From: Eubacteriales bacterium
Lineage (GTDB): Bacteria > Bacillota > Clostridia > Lachnospirales > Lachnospiraceae
Assembly: GCA_030524455.1 (NCBI GenBank)
Contig: JAUNGT010000028.1
Span: 1 to 40,554, forward strand
Reading direction: 5' to 3'
DNA: 40,554 bases
A model generated the notes under the pieces. The model saw only the letters and a list, made by a program, of their open reading frames with translations, made no database searches and was not told where the DNA came from. Of the stretch, positions 20,775-29,137 are shown in pieces. The position numbers and the translations under genes are program-made. Position 1 is the first letter of the stretch. The number at the start of each line of letters is the position of its first letter.

Positions 20775-21836
20775 TCATACCTGCTCCACATGATGTCCCG
20801 CCGCCTTCAGCAGGCGGTTCATAATCGCCTGTCCAAAACCGCTGTCCGAAAAGGACTCCGAAAACATCACGTCCGTTTCCTCATCATCAAACTCCCGCAA
20901 AATCCGGTACAGGCTCCTGCCCACCGCAGCCTCATCCGCGCGGCTTCCCACGCTTTTTATCCTGTCCGCTCCGCTGTCCGCCCGGTAAAAAGCCGCCGTC
21001 TCATCGGTGGCGATAATCCCCACGCGCTGTCCCTTCGCCTTCGCCTGCCGGCTCCTGTCGCAAATTCCGGCAATCACCGCCTCCTGGCTGCCCTCAACGA
21101 TGGTCAGCTGTCCCCGGGGCGCATAATGGCGGTAACGCATGCCGGGCGCCTTGGGCCGAAGGCGGCAGTCTGCATCCAGAATCGTCCGGTCCGTCTCCAC
21201 ATGCTCCAGCACAGATTCCAGCATTCCCTGCGTCACAAAGCCCGGCCGCAGGATCATGGGCTCCTCCCCTGTCAGATCCACGATGGTGGATTCGAGTCCG
21301 ATTCCCACCTCGCCGCCGTCCAGGATCATCTCAATCCGGCCGTCCATGTCCTCCTGCACATATCTGGCAAGCGTAGGGCTTGGACGCCCGGAGGTATTGG
21401 CGCTGGGCGCCGCCACGAAGCCGCCCGCCTCCCGGATAAAGGCCTGCGCCACCGGATCCGAGGGGAAACGCACCGCAACAGTGTCAAGCCCTCCCGTGGT
21501 TTCCCGCGGGACCAGCTCCTTCTTATTCAAAATCATCGTCAGCGGCCCCGGCCAGAAGGCCTTTGCCAGACGGCAGGCCGCTTCCGTCACCGGCTCTGCA
21601 ATCTGATAAATATCCTCCCACCGGCAGATATGCACGATCAGAGGATTATCCGAGGGCCTTCCCTTGGCCGCGTATATTTTTCGGGAAGACTCCGGGTTCA
21701 GGGCGTCCCCGCCCAGCCCGTATACCGTCTCCGTGGGAAAGGCCACCAGCCCGCCCCGGCGGATGATCTCCCCCGCCCGGCGGAGCGCCTCTGCATCCGG
21801 CCTCTCCCTGTCGATTGTCTCCAACACCGTTTTCAT
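20775..21836 (-). CDS. Threonylcarbamoyl-AMP synthase, Sua5 type
   Basis: A 353-residue protein with an N-terminal YrdC domain and a C-terminal Sua5 domain. It makes threonylcarbamoyl-AMP from Thr, bicarbonate and ATP for the tRNA t6A modification. Visible motifs are GGLVAFPTETVYGLGGDAL, KGRPSDNPLIVHI and SANTSGRPSPTLARYV; the Sua5 part begins around 225 (PGMRYRHYAPRGQL). The length fits the long Sua5/YwlC form. The start at 21836 has AAAGGA upstream and the promoter at 21874-21902. It is the first gene of the operon that includes rpiB, upp, the deaminase and the wall hydrolase. Confidence 0.93.
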   Translation of the reverse strand: MKTVLETIDRERPDAEALRRAGEIIRRGGLVAFPTETVYGLGGDALNPESSRKIYAAKGRPSDNPLIVHICRWEDIYQIAEPVTEAACRLAKAFWPGPLTMILNKKELVPRETTGGLDTVAVRFPSDPVAQAFIREAGGFVAAPSANTSGRPSPTLARYVQEDMDGRIEMILDGGEVGIGLESTIVDLTGEEPMILRPGFVTQGMLESVLEHVETDRTILDADCRLRPKAPGMRYRHYAPRGQLTIVEGSQEAVIAGICDRSRQAKAKGQRVGIIATDETAAFYRADSGADRIKSVGSRADEAAVGRSLYRILREFDDEETDVMFSESFSDSGFGQAIMNRLLKAAGHHVEQV

Positions 21837-21873
21837 CGTTTCATCCTTTATCCTGACGTCTTTTCCAAAAAAC

Positions 21874-21902
21874 AGTATAGCACAGGCGGACAGCCGATGC
21901 AA
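21874..21902 (-). promoter_or_regulatory. Promoter of the sua5-rpiB-upp operon
   Basis: On the minus strand, -35 TTGCAT (21897-21902) and -10 TATACT (21874-21879) are 17 bases apart. It lies between the dispersed repeat at 21909-22095 and the sua5 start. Confidence 0.7.
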
Positions 21903-21908
21903 ACAGAA

Positions 21909-22095
21909 CCGGCTGGCTGAACTGTTGCTTTGTAACAGTTCAGCCAGCGCCATTCGCAAAGCCGCGCTAACGCGCTTTCCGCCGCTTCGCGGCTACCTTT
22001 GCTCATAATCGGGCGCTCCCTCAGCCGGGAGCGAGTGGCCAAAATTCGTGCGAGCACGATTTTGTCCATTCACTCCCGGCTGGCTGAACTGTTGC
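21909..22095. repeat. Dispersed structured repeat, copy 1
   Basis: A 187-bp element between cwlD and the sua5 promoter. Its outer ends carry GGCTGGCTGAACTGTTGC in the same orientation, and a 15-bp perfect hairpin (GCTGGCTGAACTGTT/AACAGTTCAGCCAGC) lies at 21912-21948. Further hairpins are visible: AAAATTCGTGC with GCACGATTTT, CGCTCCC with GGGAGCG, and AGCCGCG with CGGCGG type pairs. Its reverse complement matches 36441-36631 over nearly the whole length. No open frame or transposase is inside it. Confidence 0.85.
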
Positions 22096-22096
22096 T

Positions 22097-22828
22097 TTAC
22101 TTTAAATATCGCAGTATCCCCATGTGGATCTGCCAGGCCGTCCGCTCCTGATAGTCCGGGTCGCTCAGGAGCGCCTCCTCCTCCGGGCAGCTCAAAAAGC
22201 CGCACTCCACGATCACGGTCGGGCGCGTCGTTTTTTTCAGCAAATAGTAGCTGTTGTTGGCCTTTACGGTGCGTCGGTTCTCCGGGTCGAGTCCCGTCAC
22301 CAGCCGCTCCTGGATCTTCTCCGCCAAAATCCTTCCCTCCGGGCTGTCCGTGTAATAAAAAACCTGCGCCCCGCGGACGGAAGCGTCCGGGTAGCTGTTC
22401 TGGTGTATGCTCACCACCAGATCCGGGTCTGCCTCCTCCATCACCGCGATGCGCCGCTTCATATCCTGCACCTTTTTTCGGGATGCCCCCGCATCATACA
22501 ATCCGTTTTCATCCTTCCGGGTCAGGACGACCTTCACGTCCGCCTGCTCCAAAAGAACCGCCAGCCGCCTGGCAATGGCGAGATTAATATCCTTTTCCAG
22601 CGAGCCGTTGACGCCGATTTTTCCCGGATCATCCCCGCCGTGACCCGCATCCACTACCACGCAGTATTTCCGGCGCCCAAGCTCCTCTGCCGCCGCACTG
22701 CCAAAGCCGCTTCCCTGTGCCCCGGTCAGCACGGCGGCCTGTCTCCCCGCAAAAAAAGCGGCAGTCAAAATGACTGCCGCCGTCAAAAGCCTGATCAGTT
22801 CTCCCAGCTGTTTTTCCCGATTTCCCAT
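22097..22828 (-). CDS. cwlD: N-acetylmuramoyl-L-alanine amidase, CwlD-like
   Basis: A 243-residue Amidase_3 enzyme with an N-terminal membrane anchor (LIRLLTAAVILTAAFFAG). The zinc and catalytic residues are in place: VVDAGHGGDDPG (His63), GSLEKDIN (Glu78), VVSIHQNSYPD (His142) and VIVECGFLS (Glu208). CwlD cleaves peptide side chains from muramic acid to make the muramic-lactam of spore cortex. Size and anchor fit that role, but other anchored amidases look similar. AGGAG lies 9 bases before the ATG. The dispersed repeat follows its stop codon directly. Confidence 0.85.
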   Translation of the reverse strand: MGNREKQLGELIRLLTAAVILTAAFFAGRQAAVLTGAQGSGFGSAAAEELGRRKYCVVVDAGHGGDDPGKIGVNGSLEKDINLAIARRLAVLLEQADVKVVLTRKDENGLYDAGASRKKVQDMKRRIAVMEEADPDLVVSIHQNSYPDASVRGAQVFYYTDSPEGRILAEKIQERLVTGLDPENRRTVKANNSYYLLKKTTRPTVIVECGFLSCPEEEALLSDPDYQERTAWQIHMGILRYLK

Positions 22829-22903
22829 ACAACAAAGCTCCTGTGTCCGCCCTCTGTCCCTTCATTGTATGGCCGCACGGGCAAATTCATACCCGAAAAT
22901 CCC

Positions 22904-22924
22904 CTGCTCCCGTCAAAGGAGCAG
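22904..22924 (-). terminator. Terminator of the GH18 gene
   Basis: On the minus strand, just after the GH18 stop, CTGCTCC and GGAGCAG form a 7-bp stem with a 7-base loop, followed by GGGATTTT. Confidence 0.6.
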
Positions 22925-22928
22925 ACGT

Positions 22929-24623
22929 TCAGTCTGCATCGCTCAGGAAGTCTCCGATCACGCCCCAGAGATTCTTGCGCCCCTCGTCAAAGCCCAGCTT
23001 CCAGGATGCGATACCGCCCAATCCGTGCTGCTTCATGACCTCCACCTTGGCAGCCAGGGACTGCTCGTCCTCCAGCCATACCTGCACCAGTCCGTCCCCC
23101 GTCTCGAAGGAGGCATAATTCTGTCCGGTCTGCTCATCCCACACCGGGGTCACGCCGTTCTGGGCCAGATAATCGTAGGCGGCCTGGGTCCCCACCGCCC
23201 GGCTTGTCACGGAGCCGTCCTCCGCCGTCGTCCAGATCCGCATGTAAAGGGGCACCGCGTTAATCACCTTCTCCGCAGGCACCTCCTGGACCATCTTCTC
23301 AATCCCCTCCGTCACATAGCCGAGGGAAGCCACGGAGCCGGGCTCCTGAGAGCCGCCCCAGTGCTCGTCGTAGCCCATGATAATCACATAGTCCGCCATC
23401 ACACCCTGCTCCGCCCATTCATAATGCGCGTTAAAGTTGCGGGGCACATAGTTGTCCACGGACAGCACCAGTCCCTTTTCGCGGCACCGGACGGAAAGCT
23501 CGCGGATAAACTGGATGTAATCCTGTCCTCCCTCCTCCGTTACCTTCTCAAAGTCAATATTGATGCCGTCAAAGCCGCACCGCTCCGCCTCGCTCATCAG
23601 CATATCGATAACCGCCCGCCGCTTGCTGGTGTAGGCCAGTACCTGCTGCGGATCCACGCCGTTATCCTCCCGGTGGGTGAAATCATCCACCAGCGCCCAG
23701 ACCTCCAGGCCTCTCCCATGGGCCTGTTCCACATATTCCCTGCTGGCAATCCCATCCAGCGTCCCCTCATTATCATAAAGGGAATACCAGGTGGGAGAAA
23801 TCACGTTGATCCCGGTTACCCCGTCCAGCACACCGGGGAAGGTGGAATTGGCTCCCTCCACCGTCACCTGATGCCAGGCCAGGTTGATCCTGTGATCCCT
23901 CACATTGCCGGAGTAATCCGGCTCCTCATAGCCGGTATCCTTCTCCGGCACGATAGTCTCAGGCTCCGTCAGGCGCCGGATCTCCACATATCCGATATAG
24001 CCGTCGCCGGTCTCTACCTTGTCCCAGCTCTCCAGCGTCTCCAGCACGGTAACCCTGTCGCCCTCTGCAAGCTGCGTCAGAATCTCGCTTTTCACGCCGC
24101 CGCGGACCCGCAGCGCCGTATCCTTCTTCACCTCCGCCACCTGTCTTTCTCCCCAGGAGGTCGTCAGCACCACCCGGTTGGGCTCTGTGTACAGGGTGAA
24201 ATTAAAATCCGAATATTGCTTCACATAGTCGAGCGCAAGCCAGGCCTGACCATCCTGCTCAAAGGCCGCCGTATAGCCGTCCTGTGTCGGCTCTCCCAGT
24301 CCGATCTCCACCACCTGATCCGGGAGCGTATACAAAAGCAGCTTCTCATTGTAATCCACATAAAAGCGCTCGTTTAACAGCTCATGCACCGCATCCAGGC
24401 TCAGATAGCAGCGCCCGTCCTGCAAAATCCCCCTGATCTGTGTCAGCTCCTGATCCCGGACCACCGCCACGTCCTGCTCCGTTTCCAGGCCGAAATAAGC
24501 GTCCAAATCCGCCGTTTCCCTGGAATAGGAATATCTCTGCCACAGCCACGTCCCCGCGGCAACCGCCAGGATCAGCACAATCAATCCAACGGCGACCAGC
24601 GCCGGTATCAGCTTCTTTTTCAT
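22929..24623 (-). CDS. Anchored SH3-GH18 glycosidase, spore YaaH-like
   Basis: A 564-residue protein. After a membrane anchor (about 5-28) comes a copper-amine-oxidase-N-like stalk domain (about 45-155), an SH3-type domain (about 165-220, KKDTALRVRGGVKSEILTQL) and a GH18 barrel (about 245-560). The catalytic motif is CGFDGINIDFEKV with Glu359 as acid; MGYDEHW and a late Trp (ASWKLGFD) are also typical. Close relatives are spore-coat or germination glucosaminidases such as YaaH/SleL. The start at 24623 has GGAGGT 7 bases upstream. It ends at its own terminator ahead of cwlD. Confidence 0.85.
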   Translation of the reverse strand: MKKKLIPALVAVGLIVLILAVAAGTWLWQRYSYSRETADLDAYFGLETEQDVAVVRDQELTQIRGILQDGRCYLSLDAVHELLNERFYVDYNEKLLLYTLPDQVVEIGLGEPTQDGYTAAFEQDGQAWLALDYVKQYSDFNFTLYTEPNRVVLTTSWGERQVAEVKKDTALRVRGGVKSEILTQLAEGDRVTVLETLESWDKVETGDGYIGYVEIRRLTEPETIVPEKDTGYEEPDYSGNVRDHRINLAWHQVTVEGANSTFPGVLDGVTGINVISPTWYSLYDNEGTLDGIASREYVEQAHGRGLEVWALVDDFTHREDNGVDPQQVLAYTSKRRAVIDMLMSEAERCGFDGINIDFEKVTEEGGQDYIQFIRELSVRCREKGLVLSVDNYVPRNFNAHYEWAEQGVMADYVIIMGYDEHWGGSQEPGSVASLGYVTEGIEKMVQEVPAEKVINAVPLYMRIWTTAEDGSVTSRAVGTQAAYDYLAQNGVTPVWDEQTGQNYASFETGDGLVQVWLEDEQSLAAKVEVMKQHGLGGIASWKLGFDEGRKNLWGVIGDFLSDAD

Positions 24624-24661
24624 CCTGCGTACCTCCATACTGCTCTTTTGAACCGTTATCT

Positions 24662-24690
24662 ATTCTATCATATCAGCAATTTGCCGTCAT
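24662..24690 (-). promoter_or_regulatory. Possible promoter of the GH18 gene
   Basis: On the minus strand, ATGACG (24685-24690) and TAGAAT (24662-24667) are 17 bases apart, in an AT-rich stretch about 40 bases before the start. The -35 match is weak. A sporulation sigma factor could be used instead. Confidence 0.35.
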
Positions 24691-24723
24691 TATCTATTTT
24701 GTGAAAATTCGTAAATTCGTTTG

Positions 24724-24892
24724 ACAGCGGCCTTCCCGAAGGTTGGCCGCCGCAAACATCCATGCGCCGGGCGCAGGCCCGTCGCATTCGATCCGTGTAC
24801 GGCGGTATGGGGTCCGTCGAGACGCCGGACCGAACGTCTCTGCATTCAATGATCAGATGTCTCTGAAAGTCAAAGCTTCCGCATGGGCACAC
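24724..24892. other. Non-coding GC-rich segment with two strong inverted repeats
   Basis: Between the 70-residue gene and the GH18 promoter lies a GC-rich stretch with GCGGCC/GGCCGC (24727-24750) and GGTCCG/CGGACC (24809-24829) inverted repeats and a direct repeat of GTCTCTG. A 74-codon minus-strand frame crosses it, but it has no convincing ribosome binding site or protein-like composition. No known RNA was recognised. Confidence 0.35.
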
Positions 24893-25105
24893 CTACCAGC
24901 TCGTCACCTCATCGTAGCGCACCTCGCGGAGGTTGCCCTCCTCGTCCATGACAAAATCCGGCATATATACAGCCTTCTCCCGCAGGCAGCATTTTCCGAT
25001 GATCTCCTTGGGGCTGGCCCGCTCGCCGTTCAGATAAAAGTCCACTCCGGACTCCTCCATCTGTTCCAGCAGCGTTTCCCAGGTGTCTGTTCTCAAGCTT
25101 CCCAT
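24893..25105 (-). CDS. Small hypothetical protein, 70 aa
   Basis: No family is recognised. The protein is acidic and soluble: a predicted N-terminal helix (TWETLLEQMEESGVDFYLNG) is followed by SPKEIIGKCCLREKAVYMPD and ends DEEGNLREVRYDEVTSW. The start at 25105 (MGSLRTDTW) has AAAAGGAG 7 bases upstream; an in-frame ATG 12 codons earlier lacks one. The good ribosome binding site and protein-like composition support a real gene. It stands alone between two non-coding stretches. Confidence 0.6.
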   Translation of the reverse strand: MGSLRTDTWETLLEQMEESGVDFYLNGERASPKEIIGKCCLREKAVYMPDFVMDEEGNLREVRYDEVTSW

Positions 25106-25728
25106 AGCGTTTCTCCTTTTCCAATCCGCCTTCCACCCCAAAAAGAGTTTTCGCGCATCCGTCCGGAACGCGCCGCGTGATATATATCCAATTGTCAGAT
25201 CGGGCTGAAAAACGGAGAAATAAAAGAGATGGCCTGACTGCGCCTGAAATGCCTATACAAGCATCGCAAAAAAATACATAGTATAACACATATAGCTGTT
25301 ATGATAATTGGTGTTTTTGGGTAATTTCCTGATTTTCAAGAGGAGTTACATAACTCTCTGAAATTTTCTTATACTATAACGAATGACGGGAATCTTCAGG
25401 GTTTGCCGCCTTCCGAGATTCTCCCCATTAAGAATGCAGACATATCAGCATGACTGCTTCTGATGATTGGTATTACAATCGGCATACCGGCAATCCTCCC
25501 TTCCGGCGCGGACTGTCGAAGCCATCTCTGATTTGTATTATATCCGACGATGGGATTTTTTTCAAGCAATTTCTTAAAAAAGTAAAAAGCAGAGGTCCTT
25601 GCGCTTGACTTTGCCCGCTTTTATGTATATGATAACTTTCACAGGAAGCATGAAAAAGTAACCGTTCTGCCCGCTTTGTTCACACTCCGGCGGGCGTGAA
25701 GTATTTTATATAGTAAGGATGTGAGAAT
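25106..25728. other. 623-bp intergenic region upstream of mecA
   Basis: No supported gene was seen. The middle is AT-rich. It holds TATACT-like -10 elements on both strands (near 25280 and 25370), an inverted repeat GAATCT/AGATTC (about 25391-25421), and a weak CCATC/GATGG hairpin followed by seven T residues near 25530-25560. The mecA promoter lies at 25605-25633. A small RNA on the plus strand is possible but not shown. Confidence 0.4.
25605..25633 (+). promoter_or_regulatory. Promoter of mecA
   Basis: -35 TTGACT and -10 TATGAT are separated by 17 bases. The leader of about 90 bases contains an inverted repeat GCCCGC/GCGGGC (25669-25674, 25690-25695). Confidence 0.75.
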
Positions 25729-26502
25729 ATGAAGATTGAAAAAGTGAATGACCATCAGATCCGCTGCACGCTGACCAAGGCGGATCTGGCGGACCGCGAG
25801 CTAAAGATCAGCGAGCTTGCCTACGGCACGGAGAAGGCCAAGAGCCTCTTCCGCGACATGATGCAGCAGGCTTCCATGAAGTTCGGCTTTGAGGCCGAGG
25901 ACATTCCCCTTATGATAGAAGCGATCCCCTTAAATGCGGACTGCATCGTCCTGATCATCACCAAGGTGGAGGATCCGGAGGAGCTGGACACCCGCTTCTC
26001 CAAATTCGCCCCCGCCATGGAGGAGGACGACGAGATGGATCCCGACGATTTTTCCGGGACCTCCCAGGAGAGCACGGACGGCATTTTCGACCTGTTCCGC
26101 CAGATCCAGGAGAGCCGCATGGCGGAGCTTGCCGGCTCCCGGGAAAAGGCGGAGACGGACGGGACGGCCGGGGCAAAGCAGCCCACCTCCCCGTCCGGCG
26201 CACAGGCGCTGGGTGCACGGGTATTCAGCTTCCGCTCCATGCACACCCTGATCCGCCTGGCCCATGTGGTCATCGGCTTCTACGACGGGGAAAACACGCT
26301 CTACCGCGATCCCAGAACAGGGCTTTACTCCCTCGTCCTGCGCGAGGCCCACACGACTCCGGAGGACTTCAACCGCATCTGCAATGTGGTTTCCGAATAT
26401 GGCCGGCTGGAGCGTTCCTCCTCCGGCAGCGAGGCCTATTTTAAGGAGCACTGCGAGCTGATTTCCAGGGACCGCGCCCTGCAGACGCTGGCCCAGGTAT
26501 GA
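25729..26502 (+). CDS. mecA: Adaptor protein MecA
   Basis: A 257-residue MecA/NegA family adaptor that delivers substrates to the ClpC/ClpP protease. The N-terminal domain is typical (MKIEKVNDHQIRCTLTKADL and DMMQQASMKFGFE). An acidic, poorly conserved linker covers about 95-160 (EEDDEMDPDDFSG). The C-terminal ClpC-binding domain includes FSFRSMHTLIRLAHVV and SLVLREAHTTPEDFNRIC. No clpC or competence genes are nearby. It is monocistronic, with its own promoter and the terminator at 26545-26585. Confidence 0.9.
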   Translation: MKIEKVNDHQIRCTLTKADLADRELKISELAYGTEKAKSLFRDMMQQASMKFGFEAEDIPLMIEAIPLNADCIVLIITKVEDPEELDTRFSKFAPAMEEDDEMDPDDFSGTSQESTDGIFDLFRQIQESRMAELAGSREKAETDGTAGAKQPTSPSGAQALGARVFSFRSMHTLIRLAHVVIGFYDGENTLYRDPRTGLYSLVLREAHTTPEDFNRICNVVSEYGRLERSSSGSEAYFKEHCELISRDRALQTLAQV

Positions 26503-26544
26503 CGGCGCCCCGGCGGATACGGACAAATTCATTCAAACCGTAAA

Positions 26545-26585
26545 AAACGGACCGGTCAGGCTGTGAAAGCCTGCCGGTCCGTTTT
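26545..26585. terminator. Bidirectional terminator between mecA and the pfl genes
   Basis: AAACGGACCGG and CCGGTCCGTTT, with an inner CAGGCT/AGCCTG stem, form a long hairpin with A and T runs on both sides. It serves mecA on the plus strand and the glycyl radical gene (end 26597) on the minus strand. Confidence 0.9.
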
Positions 26586-26596
26586 CCTGTAATCGT

Positions 26597-26839
26597 TCAG
26601 ATCGTCTCGTGGAACGTTCTGGAGATAACGTCGTTCTGCTGCTCGGGAGTCAGCTTGATGAAGTTTACGGCATAGCCGGAAACGCGGATCGTCAGCTGAG
26701 GATATTTCTCAGGATGCTTCTGCGCGTCCAGCAGAGTGTCTCTGTTGAGCACGTTTACGTTTAAGTGGTGGCCGCCCTTTGTTGCATAGCCATCCAGCAG
26801 GGATACGAGGTTGTCAACCTGTGCACGATTTGTTTCCAT
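26597..26839 (-). CDS. Stand-alone glycyl radical domain of pyruvate formate-lyase (GrcA-like)
   Basis: An 80-residue protein equal to the C-terminal radical domain of [23 protein letters not shown] is followed by [15 protein letters not shown], where Gly55 is the radical residue, and ISRTFHETI closes the domain. It resembles E. coli GrcA/YfiD, which repairs damaged PFL. Here the neighbouring PFL lacks this domain, so this protein is probably the obligatory radical subunit and not a spare part. AAGGAGG lies 8 bases before the ATG. It is the last of three cistrons, 24 bases after the 66-residue gene. A separate radical-SAM activase would have to install the radical; none is in the window. Confidence 0.9.
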   Translation of the reverse strand: METNRAQVDNLVSLLDGYATKGGHHLNVNVLNRDTLLDAQKHPEKYPQLTIRVSGYAVNFIKLTPEQQNDVISRTFHETI

Positions 26840-26863
26840 GATAAATTCCTCCTTGTTTACTTA

Positions 26864-27064
26864 TTATTTGTAATCGTCCAGCCCCTCATGCAGAGTGGGA
26901 ACGCTGCACGCCAGCGGCGTGCGGGAGCAGTCTGTGCATCCCATCGTCTCGACTTTGCTCGAAGAAGCCTTGTCCTCGCAGGCCACATTGACGTGGCCCA
27001 CGCCGCCGGACATGCCGGCATCCAACATTTTTACCAGTTCATCGACCATCTGTTTTTCATCCAT
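26864..27064 (-). CDS. Small Cys-rich protein between split PFL genes
   Basis: A 66-residue protein of unknown function. Its first half, QMVDELVKMLDAGMSGGVGH followed by VNV, resembles the start of the downstream radical domain ([20 protein letters not shown] then NVNV). The second half differs completely: it lacks the RVSGY radical motif and carries Cys29, Cys43, Cys46 and Cys53, with a Cys-x-x-Cys pair (GCTDCSRTP). It has its own ribosome binding site (GGAGG 6 bases upstream) 18 bases after pflB. It may be a degenerate duplicate of the radical domain or an assembly or redox factor for the split enzyme. Coding status is supported by position and RBS. Confidence 0.65.
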   Translation of the reverse strand: MDEKQMVDELVKMLDAGMSGGVGHVNVACEDKASSSKVETMGCTDCSRTPLACSVPTLHEGLDDYK

Positions 27065-27082
27065 GGCGAACCTCCGGACAAA

Positions 27083-29137
27083 TTACTGCTGATCCAGGTC
27101 AAGCTGCAGATCCAGGTCAAGATCGCCGCTGAAGATCTGATCCTCCTTGCCCAGCGCGCCGGGAATGATGGTGAAGGTATTGGAAATACCATCCTGCGCA
27201 TCTCCGAAAGGCATCTTGGATACAGAGGACAGGGATGCAACCGCACCGTGGCTGTCACGGCCGTGCATCGGGTTTGCGCCGGGCGCGAAGGGCTGGCCCT
27301 TCTTACGGCCGTCAGGCGTATTGCCGGTAGCCTTTCCGTAGGTGACGTTGGAGGTGATGGTCAGGATAGAGGTGGTCGGAACACCGTTTCTGTAGGTATG
27401 GTTCCTTCTCACCGCCGTCATGAACCGGGACACCACATCGTGAGCGATCTCGTCCACGCGGTCGTCGTCGTTTCCGTATTTCGGGAAATCACCGGTGGTC
27501 TTGAAGTCCACGATCACGCCGTCCTCATCGCGGATGGGCTCAACCTTCGCATACTTGATTGCGGAGAGGGAGTCAGCCACAACGGACAGGCCTGCGATAC
27601 CGGTTGCGAAATAACGCTTTACATCTCTGTCATGCAGGGACATCTGCGCTCTCTCGTAGCAGTATTTGTCATGCATATAGTGGATCACGTTAAGGGTATT
27701 TACATACACCTCAGCCTGCCACTCCATCATATCGATATATTTGGACATTACGTCGTCGAAGTCAAGCACATCTCCGACAACCGGGCGGTACTTGGGGCCT
27801 ACCTGCTTCTTGGTCACCTCGTCCACGCCGCCGTTTAACGCGTAGAGCAGGCACTTTGCCAGGTTTGCACGAGCGCCGAAGAACTGCATCTCCTTGCCGA
27901 TTACCATGGAGGACACGCAGCATGCAATACCGTAGTCGTCGCCGTGAACCGGACGCATCAGGTCGTCGTTCTCGTACTGGATGGAAGAGGTCTGGATGGA
28001 CATCTTCGCACAGAAGTGCTTCCAGTTCTCAGGCAGCCTGGTGGACCACAGAACCGTCAGGTTGGGCTCGGGAGCGGGTCCTAAGTTGGTCAGGGTGTGC
28101 AGGTAGCGGAAGCTCATCTTCGTTACCATATGACGTCCGTCAACGCCTACACCGCCCAGAGACTCGGTAACCCATACGGGGTCGCCTGCAAAAATCTGAT
28201 TGTACTCAGGGGTACGCGCAAACTTCACGCAGCGCAGCTTCATGATGAAGTGATCCACGAACTCCTGGATCTGCTCCTCGGTGAAGGTGCCGTTTGCCAG
28301 GTCTCTCTGCGCGTATACATCCAGGAAGGTGGAGGTACGTCCGAGGGACATTGCCGCACCGTTCTGCTCCTTTACCGCACACAGATAGCCGAAGTAGGTC
28401 CACTGGATCGCCTCCTGCACGTTCTGAGCGGGTACGGAAATATCGAAGCCGTAGGAAGCAGCCATCACCTTCATCTCCTTGAGGGCTCTGATCTGCTCGG
28501 AAAGCTCCTCACGCAGGCGGATCACATCGTCGGTCATCACGCGGCCGGTGGATGCCTTCTGCGCTTCCTTATCCTCTACCAGACGATCGATACCGTAGAG
28601 GGCAACACGGCGGTAATCGCCGATGATACGGCCGCGGCCGTAAGCGTCCGGAAGTCCCGTAATGATGTGGGAGGAACGGCACGCTCTCATCTCGGGCGTG
28701 TAAGCGTCAAAGCAGCCCGCGTTGTGTGTCTTTCTGTGCGTATTGAAAAATTCGGAGATCTCGGGATCCACGGTGTAGCCGTTGTCCGCGCAAGCCTTCT
28801 CCGCCATACGGATACCGCCGTAGGGCTGCATGGAGCGCTTGAAGGGCTTGTCCGTCTGGAAGCCTACGATTGTCTCCTTGGCCTTGTTTAAATAGCCGGG
28901 GCCGTGGGAAGTGATGGTGGAAACCACCTTGGTGTCCATGTCCAGCACGCCGCCTGCCTCGCGCTCCTGCTTCTGCAGGTCGAGCACCTGGTTCCAAAGA
29001 TCCTGCGTGTTCTGGGTCGCATCGGCAAGGAACTCGTCATCCCCATCGTAGGGAGTGTAGTTTTTCTGGATGAAGTCGCGTACATTGACTTCCTTCACCC
29101 ACTTGCCGCCTGTAAAGCCTGTCCATTCTGGTCTCAT
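27083..29137 (-). CDS. pflB: Pyruvate formate-lyase catalytic body lacking the glycyl radical domain
   Basis: A 684-residue protein; PFL is usually 740-760. It converts pyruvate and CoA to acetyl-CoA and formate in anaerobic fermentation. The active-site pair Cys406-Cys407 is in [13 protein letters not shown], and other PFL segments are intact ([38 protein letters not shown]). The sequence follows PFL to [11 protein letters not shown] and then ends in an unusual acidic, repetitive tail ([14 protein letters not shown]) in place of the radical domain. Separate ribosome binding sites on both following cistrons argue against a sequencing error. AGGAGG lies 10 bases before the ATG; promoter at 29263-29291. 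No pflA is adjacent. Confidence 0.93.
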   Translation of the reverse strand: MRPEWTGFTGGKWVKEVNVRDFIQKNYTPYDGDDEFLADATQNTQDLWNQVLDLQKQEREAGGVLDMDTKVVSTITSHGPGYLNKAKETIVGFQTDKPFKRSMQPYGGIRMAEKACADNGYTVDPEISEFFNTHRKTHNAGCFDAYTPEMRACRSSHIITGLPDAYGRGRIIGDYRRVALYGIDRLVEDKEAQKASTGRVMTDDVIRLREELSEQIRALKEMKVMAASYGFDISVPAQNVQEAIQWTYFGYLCAVKEQNGAAMSLGRTSTFLDVYAQRDLANGTFTEEQIQEFVDHFIMKLRCVKFARTPEYNQIFAGDPVWVTESLGGVGVDGRHMVTKMSFRYLHTLTNLGPAPEPNLTVLWSTRLPENWKHFCAKMSIQTSSIQYENDDLMRPVHGDDYGIACCVSSMVIGKEMQFFGARANLAKCLLYALNGGVDEVTKKQVGPKYRPVVGDVLDFDDVMSKYIDMMEWQAEVYVNTLNVIHYMHDKYCYERAQMSLHDRDVKRYFATGIAGLSVVADSLSAIKYAKVEPIRDEDGVIVDFKTTGDFPKYGNDDDRVDEIAHDVVSRFMTAVRRNHTYRNGVPTTSILTITSNVTYGKATGNTPDGRKKGQPFAPGANPMHGRDSHGAVASLSSVSKMPFGDAQDGISNTFTIIPGALGKEDQIFSGDLDLDLQLDLDQQ

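Noticed and set aside
26597..29137. Frameshifted normal pflB
   Set aside because: The frames do not join by a single indel: the middle protein and the radical domain both have the start of the radical domain, and each cistron has its own ribosome binding site.
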